DNA from: CAMDWQ01 sp964497635
GTDB taxonomy: Bacteria > Omnitrophota > Gorgyraeia > 2-02-FULL-51-18
Direction of reading: 5' to 3'
Assembly (NCBI GenBank): GCA_964497635.1
Contig: CAZCDB010000003.1
Location: 1 to 45,519 of the forward strand
DNA length: 45,519 bases
Below are positions 23,468-37,100 of the stretch, piece by piece (position 1 is the first letter of the stretch; each line of letters starts with the position of its first letter). The notes under the pieces are model-generated. The model did no database searches and had not been told where the DNA came from. It saw only the letters and a list, made by a program, of their open reading frames with translations. Position numbers and translations under genes: made by a program.

Positions 23468-25138
23468 TTGTTCAATTTTTTCAGTCTTATTGTTAGATAT
23501 ACTCCAAGTAAGAGATTTTATCTCAAGCTGATCTCTTTGGGATTGGTATTTACTTTTCTAGGCCAAGAGCTCCTCATGGCGGCCCCGGATGGGTTTGGTG
23601 TGCGTCTTGCGGCTCCTTTTGACAATTTTCAATTACCCGATTCCGTAGCCCTTATTCGTGAAAAATTTTCTGCGCCCGGTGCGGATCGGTCCATCGTTCT
23701 TATCCAAGACGCGCATACCAATGAATCGGCGCAGCTCAATATCGCAAAAGCCATCGATCATATTTTAGTCAAAGAGCAGAAAATAAAGCATGTATTTTTG
23801 GAGGCGGGGACGGGCAATGACTCACTTTCATATCTCAGGCGGTTTTCTTCTATTGAAAAAAGAGAAAAAGTCGCACGGTCGTTTTTGCGGCGGGGGTTGA
23901 TTCAGGGGCCGGATTATTTAGATCTGACTTCGGATAAAGCTTTTTCTTTGTGGGGTGTCGAAAATAAAAAACTTTATTGGGAAGGGTTGGCGCTTTATCG
24001 CGACCTCAAGAAAGATAGAGAGCTTCTCGTGGCTGGAGTGGACAGACTCAAACGCGCCAAAAAGACTCTTGCTACGCGTCTTTGGAGTCCTGCCTTACAG
24101 AAAATGGACTCAGGCCGAGAGAGTTTTCTTCGAGGGGAGCTTGGAGCGGCGGATTATTTTGACGCTCTGGTCATGGAAGCTCGCAAGCTGGGTGTGCCTC
24201 TGGAAGTATTTCCGCATTTATCCAAACTTACCGCTCTAAAAAATCAGGAGAAAGAAATCGATTTTAAAAAAGCGTCTTTTGAAGAAGCAGCACTGGTGGC
24301 GTCTTTGCCTGAGTCTGAGCGCACGTCTCTTTTGGCGGTAGCTGCGAAGCTTCGCCAAAAAGATGCTCAAAATCATCGCGAAGTCCAAGATGCGTTTTAT
24401 TCTCTTCTCAAGGAAAAAATCAAGAACCCACTTTTTTATGTGCACCTTTCTAAATACATTGAGTATCTCGTAAATTCAAGGGGTTTTGACGCTGAGGTTG
24501 TACTGAAGGAGCGGGAAGATCTTGAAAAAATTGTGTTTGGTCAATTGGCGGGCTCAAGGGACTCGAGGCGTTTGCTTGAGGCCGCTCGTGCGGTAGAAAT
24601 TTTGGAGAGACTTTGGCAGCTTGAGATTAGCAAGGAAGATTTTGAGGCCATTCAAAAGAATCCGGGGGCACACAGTTTTCTAAACCTCGCCGGATTTTTT
24701 AATTTGAAACTGATTGAGCTGGGTTCTCACACCGAGGATACGGTACTGTGGGATGAAAAATTTGGCACGGATTATGACAAGGCGATTAAATTTTATTCGC
24801 TAACCCTGGAGCGTGACGAAGCCTTTGTCGAAAACATGCTCAAAAAAATGGACAGAGCAGGCGAGAAAAAAGCGATCCTCGTCACCGGCGGTTTCCATAC
24901 GGAGCATTTGAAAGACCTTTTACGCGCTCGCGGCATTTCCTACGCAGTGGTGATCCCCAGAATTTTGCAGGAAACGAATAAAGAAAAATACGAAAGTCTG
25001 CTTTTGGGGCAGATAAAGAAAAACTCATCTAAGATAAAAAATTCAGCCAAAGCGGATGCATGGGCGATCATTCCTCCAGCGGAAAATAGGCAAATAAGAA
25101 TCCAGCTTAGTGAGGGGGTTGGGCGGGGATTGGCAGCG
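23468..25138 (+). other. Module: signal segment and ChaN/TraB-like domain
   Basis: Residues 1-557 of the giant protein. After the signal-like segment comes IVLIQDAHTNESAQ with His83, a long helical middle, and KKAILVTGGFHTEHL with His477, Glu479 and His480. Paired His motifs at the two ends of a helical domain are typical of the ChaN/EreA/TraB group of putative haem-binding or metal-dependent proteins. The assignment is by pattern only. Confidence 0.45.
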
Positions 25139-28100
25139 GCGCGGTTGGCATCGGCAAAGTTGGGCGGCAAGCACCGAGTAAGCTATGACGAAACTTTAAA
25201 AAAAGATAAGCTTGGAAAAAAATTAAGGGAAATATTCGATAGATCAAGAGTAAAACAAAAGTTTTTTTTAGAACAGATTGATCTGGCATTGTCAGTGAAG
25301 GGCCATAGTGACGTTAGGATTGGTTCAATTACCTCCCTTCATACTAATTTTTTTGGCGGGATGGCAAGTTATAAGACTTTAGAACGGGTTGTAAGTGTTG
25401 CTGAAAGAATCAACTGGAGCCAGTTGTCAAAGAAAATAGAGGGAAGCGAGCGCCCGGTACGCCGTCCGACTGTAGCAGAAAGCATTGAAAGTCTTACGGC
25501 AGTTCAGAAAAGAGAGTTGATTGAAAAAAGGAAACAAAGTCCGAATGGTCAATTATTGATCAAAGAAGTCGCTCATGTGTTGGGGGTTACTTCAAGGGCT
25601 CTCGGGATCTTTTTTAAAAAAAATCCTTCAGTCCACAAAGCATTTCTTGAGGCGAACCCAATCGCTGCACGGTTGGCACAGCAGTTCAAGCTGGATATCA
25701 ATCCCGGGAAATCTTTTTGGTTTCATGACCGAAGATCGGGCAAGGTTTTCCAGGTGCGGCTTGAGTCGATCGATACTATTCATCGCCAGATTCAGTTACA
25801 GGTGTCGGAAAATGACAAGCCCATCGATGATTGGGGAGGTATTGAAGCTAAAACTTATGAAAGTGAAACTTCTCACAAAATATTTCCCGGGGTCGATGAT
25901 ATTTCAATTGTATTTGGGGATACTCTCACCAATTCACGAGTCGGGTTATTTTTCCCCCATTTCCCGTTTACTGTAAACTTGCGCCGCAGGAATACCGAAG
26001 ATCAGCCCGCTTCCATCACTGCTTTTATGGCCGAGACCCGAAGACAGCAGGTTTTGGATGCTTGGGAAAAGTATTTGAAAGGTGTTGAAGATTATTATCT
26101 GTCGGATTCTCCACCAGCCGCTAATGAAGTTTCCACAGCGCTTGAAAAGTGGATCAATAATTCTTTCCGGTCGCCGGACGCGGCAGTGGAGCCTGATCCG
26201 GAAGCGATCGTGTCTTCTATGCGTCAAGCTTTGACAGAGAGGACACGACTCTCAAGGGAAAATATCGACAATGAGATCCAAGATGCTCGTCTGATCATGA
26301 TAGAGATAACGAAGCCTATTTCCGAGAAGGAGATAGCTGTCAGTAGTGTCGGGAGATCGGAGGGTAGATTTGAGCTGGTGAATGGAGTTTTGGGTCAACA
26401 AAAATTGGCATTAAGAGCGGCGCTGAAAGCTTATTTTGAATCTCGTGGTTTACCCACCGAAGATGCCGATGCCGTGGCCAATACGCTGGTCCGGATGACT
26501 CCTGATGGGATCAAGCTTTTGATTCGGTGGGGTATTTTGAGTGGCATTCCTGATGAGCAGTCTCTGGAGAATGAGAATTTATTTAATAAAATTAAACCAC
26601 TAATCACTGTTTATGACCAAAAATATCCGGATAAAAAAGAGCTTTTGCTCAAGTATCTGCTTCCCGAGTCAATCCTTGAATTGATGGCCCAACACGGTCT
26701 TGACCGCGAACGTTTTTTTAGGATTTTAAAGCTTCATCCATCTCCAATTATTGTCCTTCTGCGCCTGATCGATGAACATCCTCGTGTCGATTTAGGAGTG
26801 ATCGAGAAGAAAGTAATACAACTTCGCCCCAAAACCCCTATCAGCGAGCAAAATTTATGGCGTATTATCGCTTTGGTGGGCACAGAGGAAGCGGCTGCCT
26901 GGATTTTGAAAAAAACAAAGGATGTTTCGGCGTTATCTACTTCTATTTCTCTGGATAGAGCGTGGGATAAAGTCATCCGAGAGGAAGAATTACAAGGTGC
27001 GAGGCTAGCAGATGCTTCAACACCGGCTATCTCTCAACTTCATCCGACGATCGGAGACATAGGCCTCTTTGCCGATCGTTTTCCGATTTTTTCACGTGAC
27101 AAACATGGGCTCATAAAGTCTGTTCAACGTCTTGCGATGTTACTGCGTAGCTGGATCCGAGAAGCAACAGAATATCTGGAGCATGGAACGCTTTATTATT
27201 ACATGATCGAGGGAGTGCCGCACTATAAGGTGACCGGCTTAGGCAGAGACCAAATTGTACAATATTTGCATTACTTTTCTGGATTAGTGGAAGACTGGGT
27301 TAAAAAGGGGATTGTGGACTCGACGGAAGCCTCCATCCTTTCCGTTCAGGTTATGGACCTTTTCTCGTCCTTATTAAAGGGAAATTTTGATTCCACACAG
27401 TCTCATGTTGCAGACGAAGAGGCTAGGGCTGTTATCCGAGTAGCTGAGAACCTCTTGAGGTTTCCTATCAGCAGAATCGGCTGGGATAAAGAATTCGATA
27501 AAACTCCATTTTGGTTAGAAGGACTCTTAAAGGGTTTTCCTGAGAATGCCGCTTTTTATTTAGGCCTCCCAATTTTGCCTGCACAGGAAAATGCCGAGCG
27601 ACTATCCAGCGACTATGCTCAATTTGAGGATAGTGACCATCCTGTTTTTATAACCAGCTATGAAAGCCCTGGTGAGCTTAAGTCACAGAGGATTGTTTAT
27701 GTGAATCCGGCTTTTCTGAAGATGGTAGGTGGTGAAAAAAAGGATTGGATTGGCAAAAACTATTTTGAAAAAAATCAGAGAGAACTCGCCGAGAAATACA
27801 CGCGTGATGACAAGAATGCCATGAACATGGGCCCCGGCCAATTTTTTCATGAAACAGAAACGAATCGAAGTGGGCAGAACCGGCAGAAACCTGTGACCGT
27901 CGAAACAGTCAAGCTCCCGTTTTATAATTATCGAGGCAAGTGGGTGGGTGTGCTTGCGATGTTTGATGTGATCCAAGGAGAGCAAAGTTCATACGAAATG
28001 AATCCCTCCTTACAGAGGACCTTGATAAGGGTACTGCGCCAGCAGCAACAGCTTGGGGTTGGCAGACAGCCAAGGCTGGCGCGGCTTGGGATTTTGGAGC

Positions 28101-31100
28101 CGATCAATAAGCCTGCTATTGGGGTCGGAGTTTTGGCTTTCTTGGCTGCTTTGACAGTCTCCTCGCTGATTCCTGCTTTACTGATCGGATTTCTCTCAGC
28201 TTTAGCCATGGTCGGGATTCAGTCTGCAGTCCTATTAAATGAAGTCAAGGACACCACTTTGGAATTTGTTTTAAGAAATCAGATACTTTATCAGCGGCAA
28301 ACTAGGATCGCGAATACGGATATCCAACAGCATTTTGCGGCACGTGTGAAGTCCGCTTTAGATTTCCTTTTGAATCTGACGCCCCCTACTCTTGAAACTC
28401 GTTTACTGGGAAAATTATCAGCACCTTCAATGGGTTGGAAAAATTTCCCAGAATTTCTCTCTGAAAATAGAGCTGCAGTTGAGCGCGCCGTGGTCCGGCG
28501 GGGTTTGAGGCATTTGAAGGCGGCGGCGACAGCCCCGTCGTATGACGGGGCGAGGTTGGCGATGGCCGACAAGCTTAAGAATGAACTTTTGGAAGAAGTC
28601 TCTGACATCAATCGGACTGAGTATTTTGAGCTCGAGGGGTATCACATTCTTTTGTCATTTGGTAATAAAGGAAAGATCAACGGGATTGCTGTTGGGAGGG
28701 AAGATCAGGAATCGATCCATGCCATGGAAGAGGATGAGGGCAGGGGCCGTGTTGCTGAAGTCACTTCCTTGGCGGGAGGTGTGCTCATCACGACCTACAC
28801 GGATCAGAAAAAAACAGAGGTTGCCGAAAGGTGGCATGTCGGAATGGTAACAATTGAGGGCCAACCACGATACAGAATAGCCACTATGGAGCTGCAAGGA
28901 GAAGCTTTGCTTGCGGGTCGTGGAGTCGCCTTTGACGATTGGCGCGTGGATGAAGAGGGAAATCCGGCGGCGAGGTTGGCGGCTACTGTCAAAGACATCC
29001 CCCTGTCTACCCGAGGTTCTGGGAGGGAGAAACAACTTTTTCTGGAGGCGATGGTTCGTCACTCGGATCGTGTGGTGGTGAGTGATCCGAAGTCGCTGTA
29101 TACAGTCTCCAAGTTTGGGGACGAGAAAGCTCCCAAGGATCCAAATAATTCGAAGGATCTCAGCAATTCGGAGCTTGCCAGTTTTTTAAGAGCCAAGGCC
29201 AATTTGGAAGAAATTTTTAAAACCATCCCTGAGCTATTCCCTGAGGCTCAATATCCGGGTTTGAGCGAAGAGATCAGGCAATCTATGGCTGTCGTGGCGG
29301 TCATGACGGATACTTATCTTCTGGCTCCGATCTCTTTGAGTCCGTCGTACCGGTGGGGTCGTTGGAGAAATAGTCGTTCAAGACCTATTCTGTACGCCTC
29401 CTTCAAGGATCTATCTTCCATACGTTCACAGCGTGATCGAATAGGCCACCAAACATCCCAAGATATTATTTTGGCGGCTTACGCGGTTGTGCATGGATGG
29501 TATTGGTACAAAACCTACAAGCAAAACCAAAGTATCCCTGCCGACAAACTTTCTGAATTATTGGCTAATTTCGAGAAGCAATGGGATTTAAAAGAAGAGC
29601 CCTATCTGAGTTTTCGTTACAAGGCTAAAACCGCATGGCATCTTTTTTGGGACCGGTTTGCCTTGGCGCGCCACCGGAGAGAGCGCAGAAAAGATTTTGA
29701 ATTTTACCGGGAGCATTTGAATATTCATGATGAAACGGTCCGCCAGATATTGGTGGATGCCGGGCAGACGGGTCCTGTGATTGACCGGACGACAACCGAG
29801 AGTGAAGAAACGCGGTCTCATCGCAATGCTTTCACGCCGGTGTTTGAGCGTCTGAGAAATTTTGCAGAGGAGGCCATGGCCCTGGGAGATTTTGAACAAG
29901 CTCTTCTTATCGCCAAAGAAGCCAAGCGTTTTCTGCTTCACATCAATATTGTCGACAGCGGACAGCTGCCGATCGAAGTTTTTATCCGATACTTGAAGCT
30001 GTTGTTTCGCACGGGGCATTATCAGGAATTTTTAAAATCTATCCAAGAGTTCAAAGACGGTTTTATTTCGATCGATGAACAGCGTATTCAGGTCCCCAGC
30101 CAAGAAAAGGGATGGTTTACGAAGCTGTTGCAAATTTTTGAGCCTTGGTTTGAGGGGATCGTGCTGAGAAGTTTACAAATCATGAAGGATTCTCCCGATA
30201 AACAAAACCTGAATCAGTTTGCTGATTTGGCCAGATGGCATTTAAGGGAAATTAAGTCGGAGGTTCAAAGGCTCGACGCGACTGCGGCGCGGTTGGCGGA
30301 AGCTCCTGCAATTAGTATGTTTGAGGATTTTCCTGACACTAAGGATTTTGTTTCTCCGATCGAATACGGCAAAAAAGTCAGCGGGACTTTTATGCCGTTT
30401 CACCACATGAGGCACTTGCGGGATTGGGGGATTGGCAATTTTGAGTCGGCGATCAAGATGGCGGGGGTATTCAAAAAATTGGGCTTAAAGATCATGCAAA
30501 TATTGCCCTTGATTTGGTCGGATGCTTTTAATTCCCCTTATTCGGAAGCCAGCTCTCGTGCGATTGATTTGCGCTATATCAGTGTGCCGATGCTGGTGGA
30601 TCAGCTGACTCAAGAATTTGGCGAGAAAATCGAATTTTCAAAATATAAAGAATTTTTAGCTAAAAATAAAAGTCAGATTGAAGCGGTTCGCACAGGCGAT
30701 GTGATCAATCACGAAGAAGTGATCCGCCTCAATAAAGAAGCGCTGGAGGCCATTTGGGAAAATCTAAGCCATTCTCCTGAGTTTGAGAATAGCAAAACTT
30801 TCGAGGCTTTTAAGACATTTAAATCAGAAAATGACGACTGGTTAGAGGATCACATGCTGTATCTTCTTTTGAAAGAAGAGAATATGGCCAGAGACCCCTA
30901 CAACGGCTGGGATTGGAGGACTTGGGTCGACGCCAGTGGCAATGAAGCAGAGTCGCTGAAGATTCGTCAGAGAGACCCGGCAAAAATTGACGCACTCAAA
31001 AAAGATCCCCGATACAGTTCCCGCATCGCATTGTATTCCTATATCCAGTTTGTGGCGTATTCCCAGTACGACAAGTTTGTCGCCGAAGCCAAGAAGCAGG

Positions 31101-34100
31101 GTGTGGATGTGGCCGTGGATGTGCCATTTGCGCGGGGAGGAGCGGACATCTGGATGAATCCAGAAATTTTTGGCCTCAGAAAAGAAAATGGCTACCAGAG
31201 GCCGTTCACGCACGGCTCTCTGCCTGAGGAAACGTACAACATTGGCCAATACTGGCAGTTTTTTGCCTATGATTGGAAGCAACCAGGAACATTGAAGTAC
31301 ATGCTCAAGCTTTTTGAGCATTACCAGAAAATGGCCCCCTACATCCGCATTGACCACGCGTTGGGGTTTTATATGCCGTATTTATTCATGGAGGATGGTA
31401 AGGGTGAGTTTACGCTCCAAAAGCTAGGAATTTTTGAGGATGTCTCAAGGATTGTGCAAGCTGCTAAAGCTGAAATCGCCCGAAATGTTAGCAGGACGGA
31501 TGAGATAAAAGAGAGAGCCGCCAGAGAAGTCACCACAATTTTTATCCGTGCTCTAAAAAATTCGGAGCAGGTCAAAGCCAATCCTCTCGTGGAGCGCCTG
31601 GTAAATTTGGCCTATCCCAACGATACAGAAGCGCTGAGCGAATACGCGATGATGTACGTGGCTCGTGAAGCTAAGAAGACAAATGAAGAATATGAAACTT
31701 TAGGGGATCCGTGGGTGCGCGTCAATGATGTGGTGGAGGCCAAAGTTTTTGACGAGGGCGATAAAAGACGGCCGGTTTGGAACTATATCCGCCTCACGAA
31801 GCATGAATTTGGTAAAAAAGATCCAAATGACCGCAATCCCAACGAGAAAGAAAGACGCGATTATAAGAATGGCATGATCGAGTATCTTTTTGGCAGCGAG
31901 GAGCCAAAACCTGAAGATAATTTACGAGTTGCCTCTTACGACAAGGGTCCGGGTGAAGAATTTTTATCGCCTCTTCTGAAGCTTGCCAGGCAAAAAGGTA
32001 CGACGGTTATTTCCGAAGCGCTTGCACGCTTTATACCGGACGGGCTTGAGAAGCCGCATTTAAGCGCCTATGACTATGTTTGCTCCATGTGGGGCAAAGA
32101 AAAAGAGGGTGCTGATAAGAATATCCACAATCCGCGCGCTCACCAGCCTTATGCTTTTAGGACTTACAGCCTGCATGACACCAAAGCTTTGCGCGGAGAC
32201 TGGAAAGAAGCGACAAAAGAGAAAAAGACCCAAATCCTGAATGATCTGGGTATTTCCCCCACGGAGGAGAATTTGTCTGAGTTGACTCCCCAAGTTCACA
32301 AAGCACTTTTGAAACTGAGTTTTGATTCCGATTCTTTGATGGTTGTGATCGGCTGGCTCGACATTTTGGGATACGATGACGACAGAAAATTGAATAAGCC
32401 AGGAGAGACCGGTCATTGGAAAAACCGCCTTCTTGTCAGTGCGGAGATGCTAGACGCGGTTTTGGATGGGAAAACAGAGGTCGGTGGTGAGCCCATCTCC
32501 GAAGACGTCAGGACTGCCGTGAATGATCTGCGCGAGTTGACTGCCGAAAGAGAAGCAAGCTCTCAACGCGAGCTTTCAGAAAAAATAGAAAGGACCCTTA
32601 TCCGTCATAGTCCGGATATGGACAACCACCGCATTGAAGTTGAGCAATTTCGTGATGGGTCCAACACCCAGATAGAACCCTTTTTAATCGAGAGCTATGT
32701 TTCAAGCACAGCGGAAAATGTATCAGTCAAAATACGTTATCGGGACAACGCGGGACAGATCCAGGAAAATGAATTTTCGATGGTCCAAGACACCCAAGCT
32801 TCCACTCCCGAGGGAATCTCAAGGTATTCGATCGCACTAAAAGCCGGCCAAGTAGGGGAGTTTGAGTTTCAGATAGAGGCGAAGGATGAAAGTGGAAGCA
32901 CCATTTCTTCTGAAAAAGGTTATTTATATGCGGTAGCCCATAAAGAGGGTCTCAACCCCACTTCAGGGGATTATTTCATGAAAAAGAGAGAGTATTCTTC
33001 CTTGAGTGTGGCCGCGGCACGGTTGGCGGAGAAATCCACCAGTCTTTATCAGCGAGTGGCTGAAGCCCTCCGTCTTGAGGGAATTCATCGTATTATCAAT
33101 CACCCTGGCACTACTCACACCACCGATGTTTTAAATCAAGTTTTTCGGGAAAGAGAAAATCTTGTTTGGAGTAAGCTGTTAACCTTTTTAGAACAACAAC
33201 GCCTAGAAAAAGGAGCGGATGGAATTTATTTTTCACCCTATTTTTCAGTGCGGACGCTTCGAGAAGTCCTGAAAGAGAATGCTACTAATCCATCGGGAGT
33301 TTCTTTTCATCGAGGAACAGCTGGCACGACCCTTGATTTCAAGCTTTCCGCAAGGAATCCTAGAGAAATCGTCTATCTTGGGCTAGAGGCCGCAGAAAGT
33401 GCCGGAATTGAGATGAACGTCAATAGAGCTAGTGCTCTTAGGGTCAAAATCCGGGAAGGGACATCCCTCATGGCTGTTTATGAGCCCGGTGAAAATCAGC
33501 TCGTGCTGGCAAGGCGTTTGGATGATCTTCTGAGATCCAACAAAAAAGAGGAGCGTGAGCGGGCGTTGCAGATTGCCAAGCGGGACATCTTGCTTGGGTT
33601 TGCCAGAGAGTTTACACGACAAAACAAATATGGGGCCGCCAGAGATCTTGTGGAACATAATATTTCGTATCCACCGCAGGATGATCCAGTGGTTTATGAG
33701 CGTCTATCAAAGCAGTTTATGGAAGACATTGTCACGGGGGACGATTCTTTAATTTTTGTTACTTTTTTAAGAGCATTGATTCAATTAAGTCAGCAGTTTG
33801 CTCTTTTGAGACCCGCCATTTCTTGGTTTCAAAACTGGGTTTTTCAGCGTCTGACAAGTAATGCCATCACTGCTTCGGATCTAAAAAGGGCGGCTGATCA
33901 TCTTGCAATATCTCTTGAAGATTACCCCTACGGATATATCGCGCTGCGAGGGCTTGCAGGATACATTCGTGATGGGTATGTTTCTGGCCAGCCGGATCTA
34001 GATATGGAAAGGGTATGGGCGCCTTGGGATCTTCTAGCTACTTTCGAGGAAGTTTATCGCTCAAGTCAAAAACGGAGCGCGAAGGTGGAATATTGGTTGC

Positions 34101-37100
34101 ATCGAGTGAAATCATCATGGCAAGCTCGCTGGAAAAAACACCTAGAAACTTTACACTATGATCAGTTTTATGGGGTGGATGTCCAAAAACAGAATGGTCT
34201 AGAAGCTTTGTCGCCTAAAGCGACGCCGCTGGGCGTGGAATTTAATCTATCCAATCATCATCTGGAAAAGACGATTGATCAAGAAGTCAACCGTTTAAAA
34301 GCTAACGGTCATGAGGATTTAGACAAGCTGAGTCGTATCTTGGGAAGTAAAAAAGATACGAGATCAATCGTCAAGGCATTGGTCAGATCTGCCCGTAAAC
34401 AGCCTGAGACGGTTTCTATTGCTGGAAATTTTCTCGAAAATAAACCCTTTGGAATGTCTCATATTCATGTGGGTCCACACTCACGAATGGTAGGGGACTT
34501 GGAGCAGGGCTGGAAAACCCGGCGCCAGGGTGTTTATTCAAAGGGTGAAGGCTGGATTTGGACGGTTGCTTTTGAAGTGCCCCCCTCTGCTTTTAAGGAA
34601 CCCAAACATATCCAATACAAATATGTCATCCATTTAACCCGCGGAGAAGAAACTTATGATTTTTGGCTTCCAGATCCCTCAGTACAAGAACACACCACGG
34701 ATGGGTATCACAGTTCAGTGATTAAAGTGAGTCCTAAAAAAGAGGAGATCAAGCGTATGACGCGCAGAGATCCCAGCCCCGGTGTTGTTTCTCTACAGCT
34801 AAATCTCGCTCTTGAGGCACCCTCGCCCAAAAGTTTAGCCCAGACGAAATTTAAAAATCCGGTGCAATGGCTTACCGCTAACCTGCAATCTCCAAGATTT
34901 AGTCGGTATAGACGTATTCAGCTGGCCACAACGCTGACACTGGGGACTGCTCCATGGCTTTCGGGTTATGCACCAGCGGCCTATACTTCGGATCTAGGAC
35001 AGTCGGAGGATTTTCGGGCTCTTGAAAAACGGGCAAGGGAGCTGGGTGTCGAGTTGGTTTATGATTTTGTTGCTGGCCACACAGATCCTTATCGTCATCC
35101 GTTACCTCTATCCTCTTATTCTTACGCGGATCTTGGTGGGGGGATCGCCGGGACCCTCAGTATTTGGTCACATCATATTGATGATCAAAACCCTCAGTCA
35201 GTAGCGCAGCTATTATGGTGGCTTAAGGCGGTCGGTATTCCCTCGACGAGGGCGGATGTTGGTGGAAGTATTTCTCAGTGGCTTCACTTGGAAAGGCGCC
35301 GGCAGGAGCCTGATGCCACCGCCATTGTGGAATGGGGTGACACGGCTGTTCAGGACCCATTTACTGAGCTTTACTTTAAGGATATTTTTGAAGCTCTTGA
35401 AAGAACGAGTGCATCTGTACCATTCAATCAAATGTTACAACTTCTAGAGGATAAGCTCGCAGGCCTTGATGCCGACAAGCGGCTTTTGATGATTTGGAAT
35501 AATCATGACGAGAGTCAATATCAGGGGGGGGTGGGTGCTTTTGTAAAAGGGCTAGACAAAGGCACTGCGGAGAAAAAACTCATGGCTTTGTATACAGCTT
35601 ACATAATTCTTCACTTGACCCATCTAAACCGGACAAGCGTCTTGGAATATTCTCCGGACCGGTTTGGATTTACAGGTCATGATGTTTTTATGTTTGGTGA
35701 ATATGGAAGGCGAGAAAGACCTAAGTGGAAAAAGAATAGAAATATTGATTTTATACGCTTACACAACAAGTTATTGGCGGTGGCAAACGCTGTGGCCCAA
35801 GAGAAAACACCGGCGGAAAGAGTCGGGACCAATAATTCCTACGTGGGCGCCGCGATCACGACAATCAACGACAAACGACAACTTATTTTAACTAACGTTT
35901 CCGGAAGCCATCAGAGGGGAAATATATGGATCGATGGAAAGGCTTCCGACTTCGATCTTCCGGCTTATGGGGTGTCTATTCAGGATTTGCGGAGTTTGAC
36001 GGCTGCACGGCTGGCCTACAAGGATGAAGTGAGAGCCTACGCTGATCAGGCGGACAATGTCGTGAGTGACCTTTTACAAAAAGCACCTGATCTGGCAGTG
36101 ATCCAAAACCATGTCACAAGACTTGTTTATCCTGCCGCCGGAAACGACGTGAAGACCGTGGTTTCTTTGATGAAGGTTTTCCCCAAGGTCAACCATCTAT
36201 ATGTCATCGATACAGCCTATCAAGGCCCGCCGGCTATGAATGGCCGGACATGGAAAGACTATTGGGAAGAGCGGATAAGGGAAGCCGCCAGGGAAAATGG
36301 AGTCACTCCCGATCCAAATCTTGTTGTATCTGTTATCAGCCGGGATTATCACTTTCTTAATCACCGGGATATTCCTGTGCTTCCCGCAGGTCAGCATACG
36401 GTCGTGATCGAAAGCAGATGGCCTCATGGCATTCATTTTATGGAGCAAATTTTCAAACAGAATCGCGAGGGTGACGTGGTGATCGCCTTTAAGCCGCCGC
36501 ATACGGTTCGCGAATATTTAAACCCGCAAAGCCTGGCTCCCGATTCTGTTCAGGGTCTCAGTTTGCCTTATTTGTATGAATCGAGAAGATATTGGATCGC
36601 GACCACCCTCCGGTCGATTTCGGAAAAATCAGCCCAGCTTCAAAGAGCCGCTGCCCGCCTCGCCAAGTCCTCGCTGCTGGATCAAAAAGTGAGCCAGATG
36701 ATTGCGGGGATTCGCGGGATGGATGGACATCTTTTGGAGCTGACGCAAATCGTCCAAAAAGAAATGAAGGCGGGTCTTAAAGGGAAAAAAAGTTCCCTAC
36801 CCATGATTCCTAGCTCGGTCCCGGTGCCGGATCTTGCGGCGCTTGTCGGCCAACGTGTGGTGTACGCAGATCTGGGAGGATCGACGATTCACATTGGAGC
36901 GATCGAGATAGGTAACGGTGGCAATATCAAAGTATTGTGGCATGAGGATATTAAGCTTGGCGACAACATCTCCATCGGTGGGCGAAAACTTTTTGATTAT
37001 ATTGCCCAAGAAATTGCCACTTCCATCAAGCGACATCAAAAACAAGGCTCAAAAGATATCACCAAGATGAGCTTTACTTTTTCATTTTCTCACCAAGACG

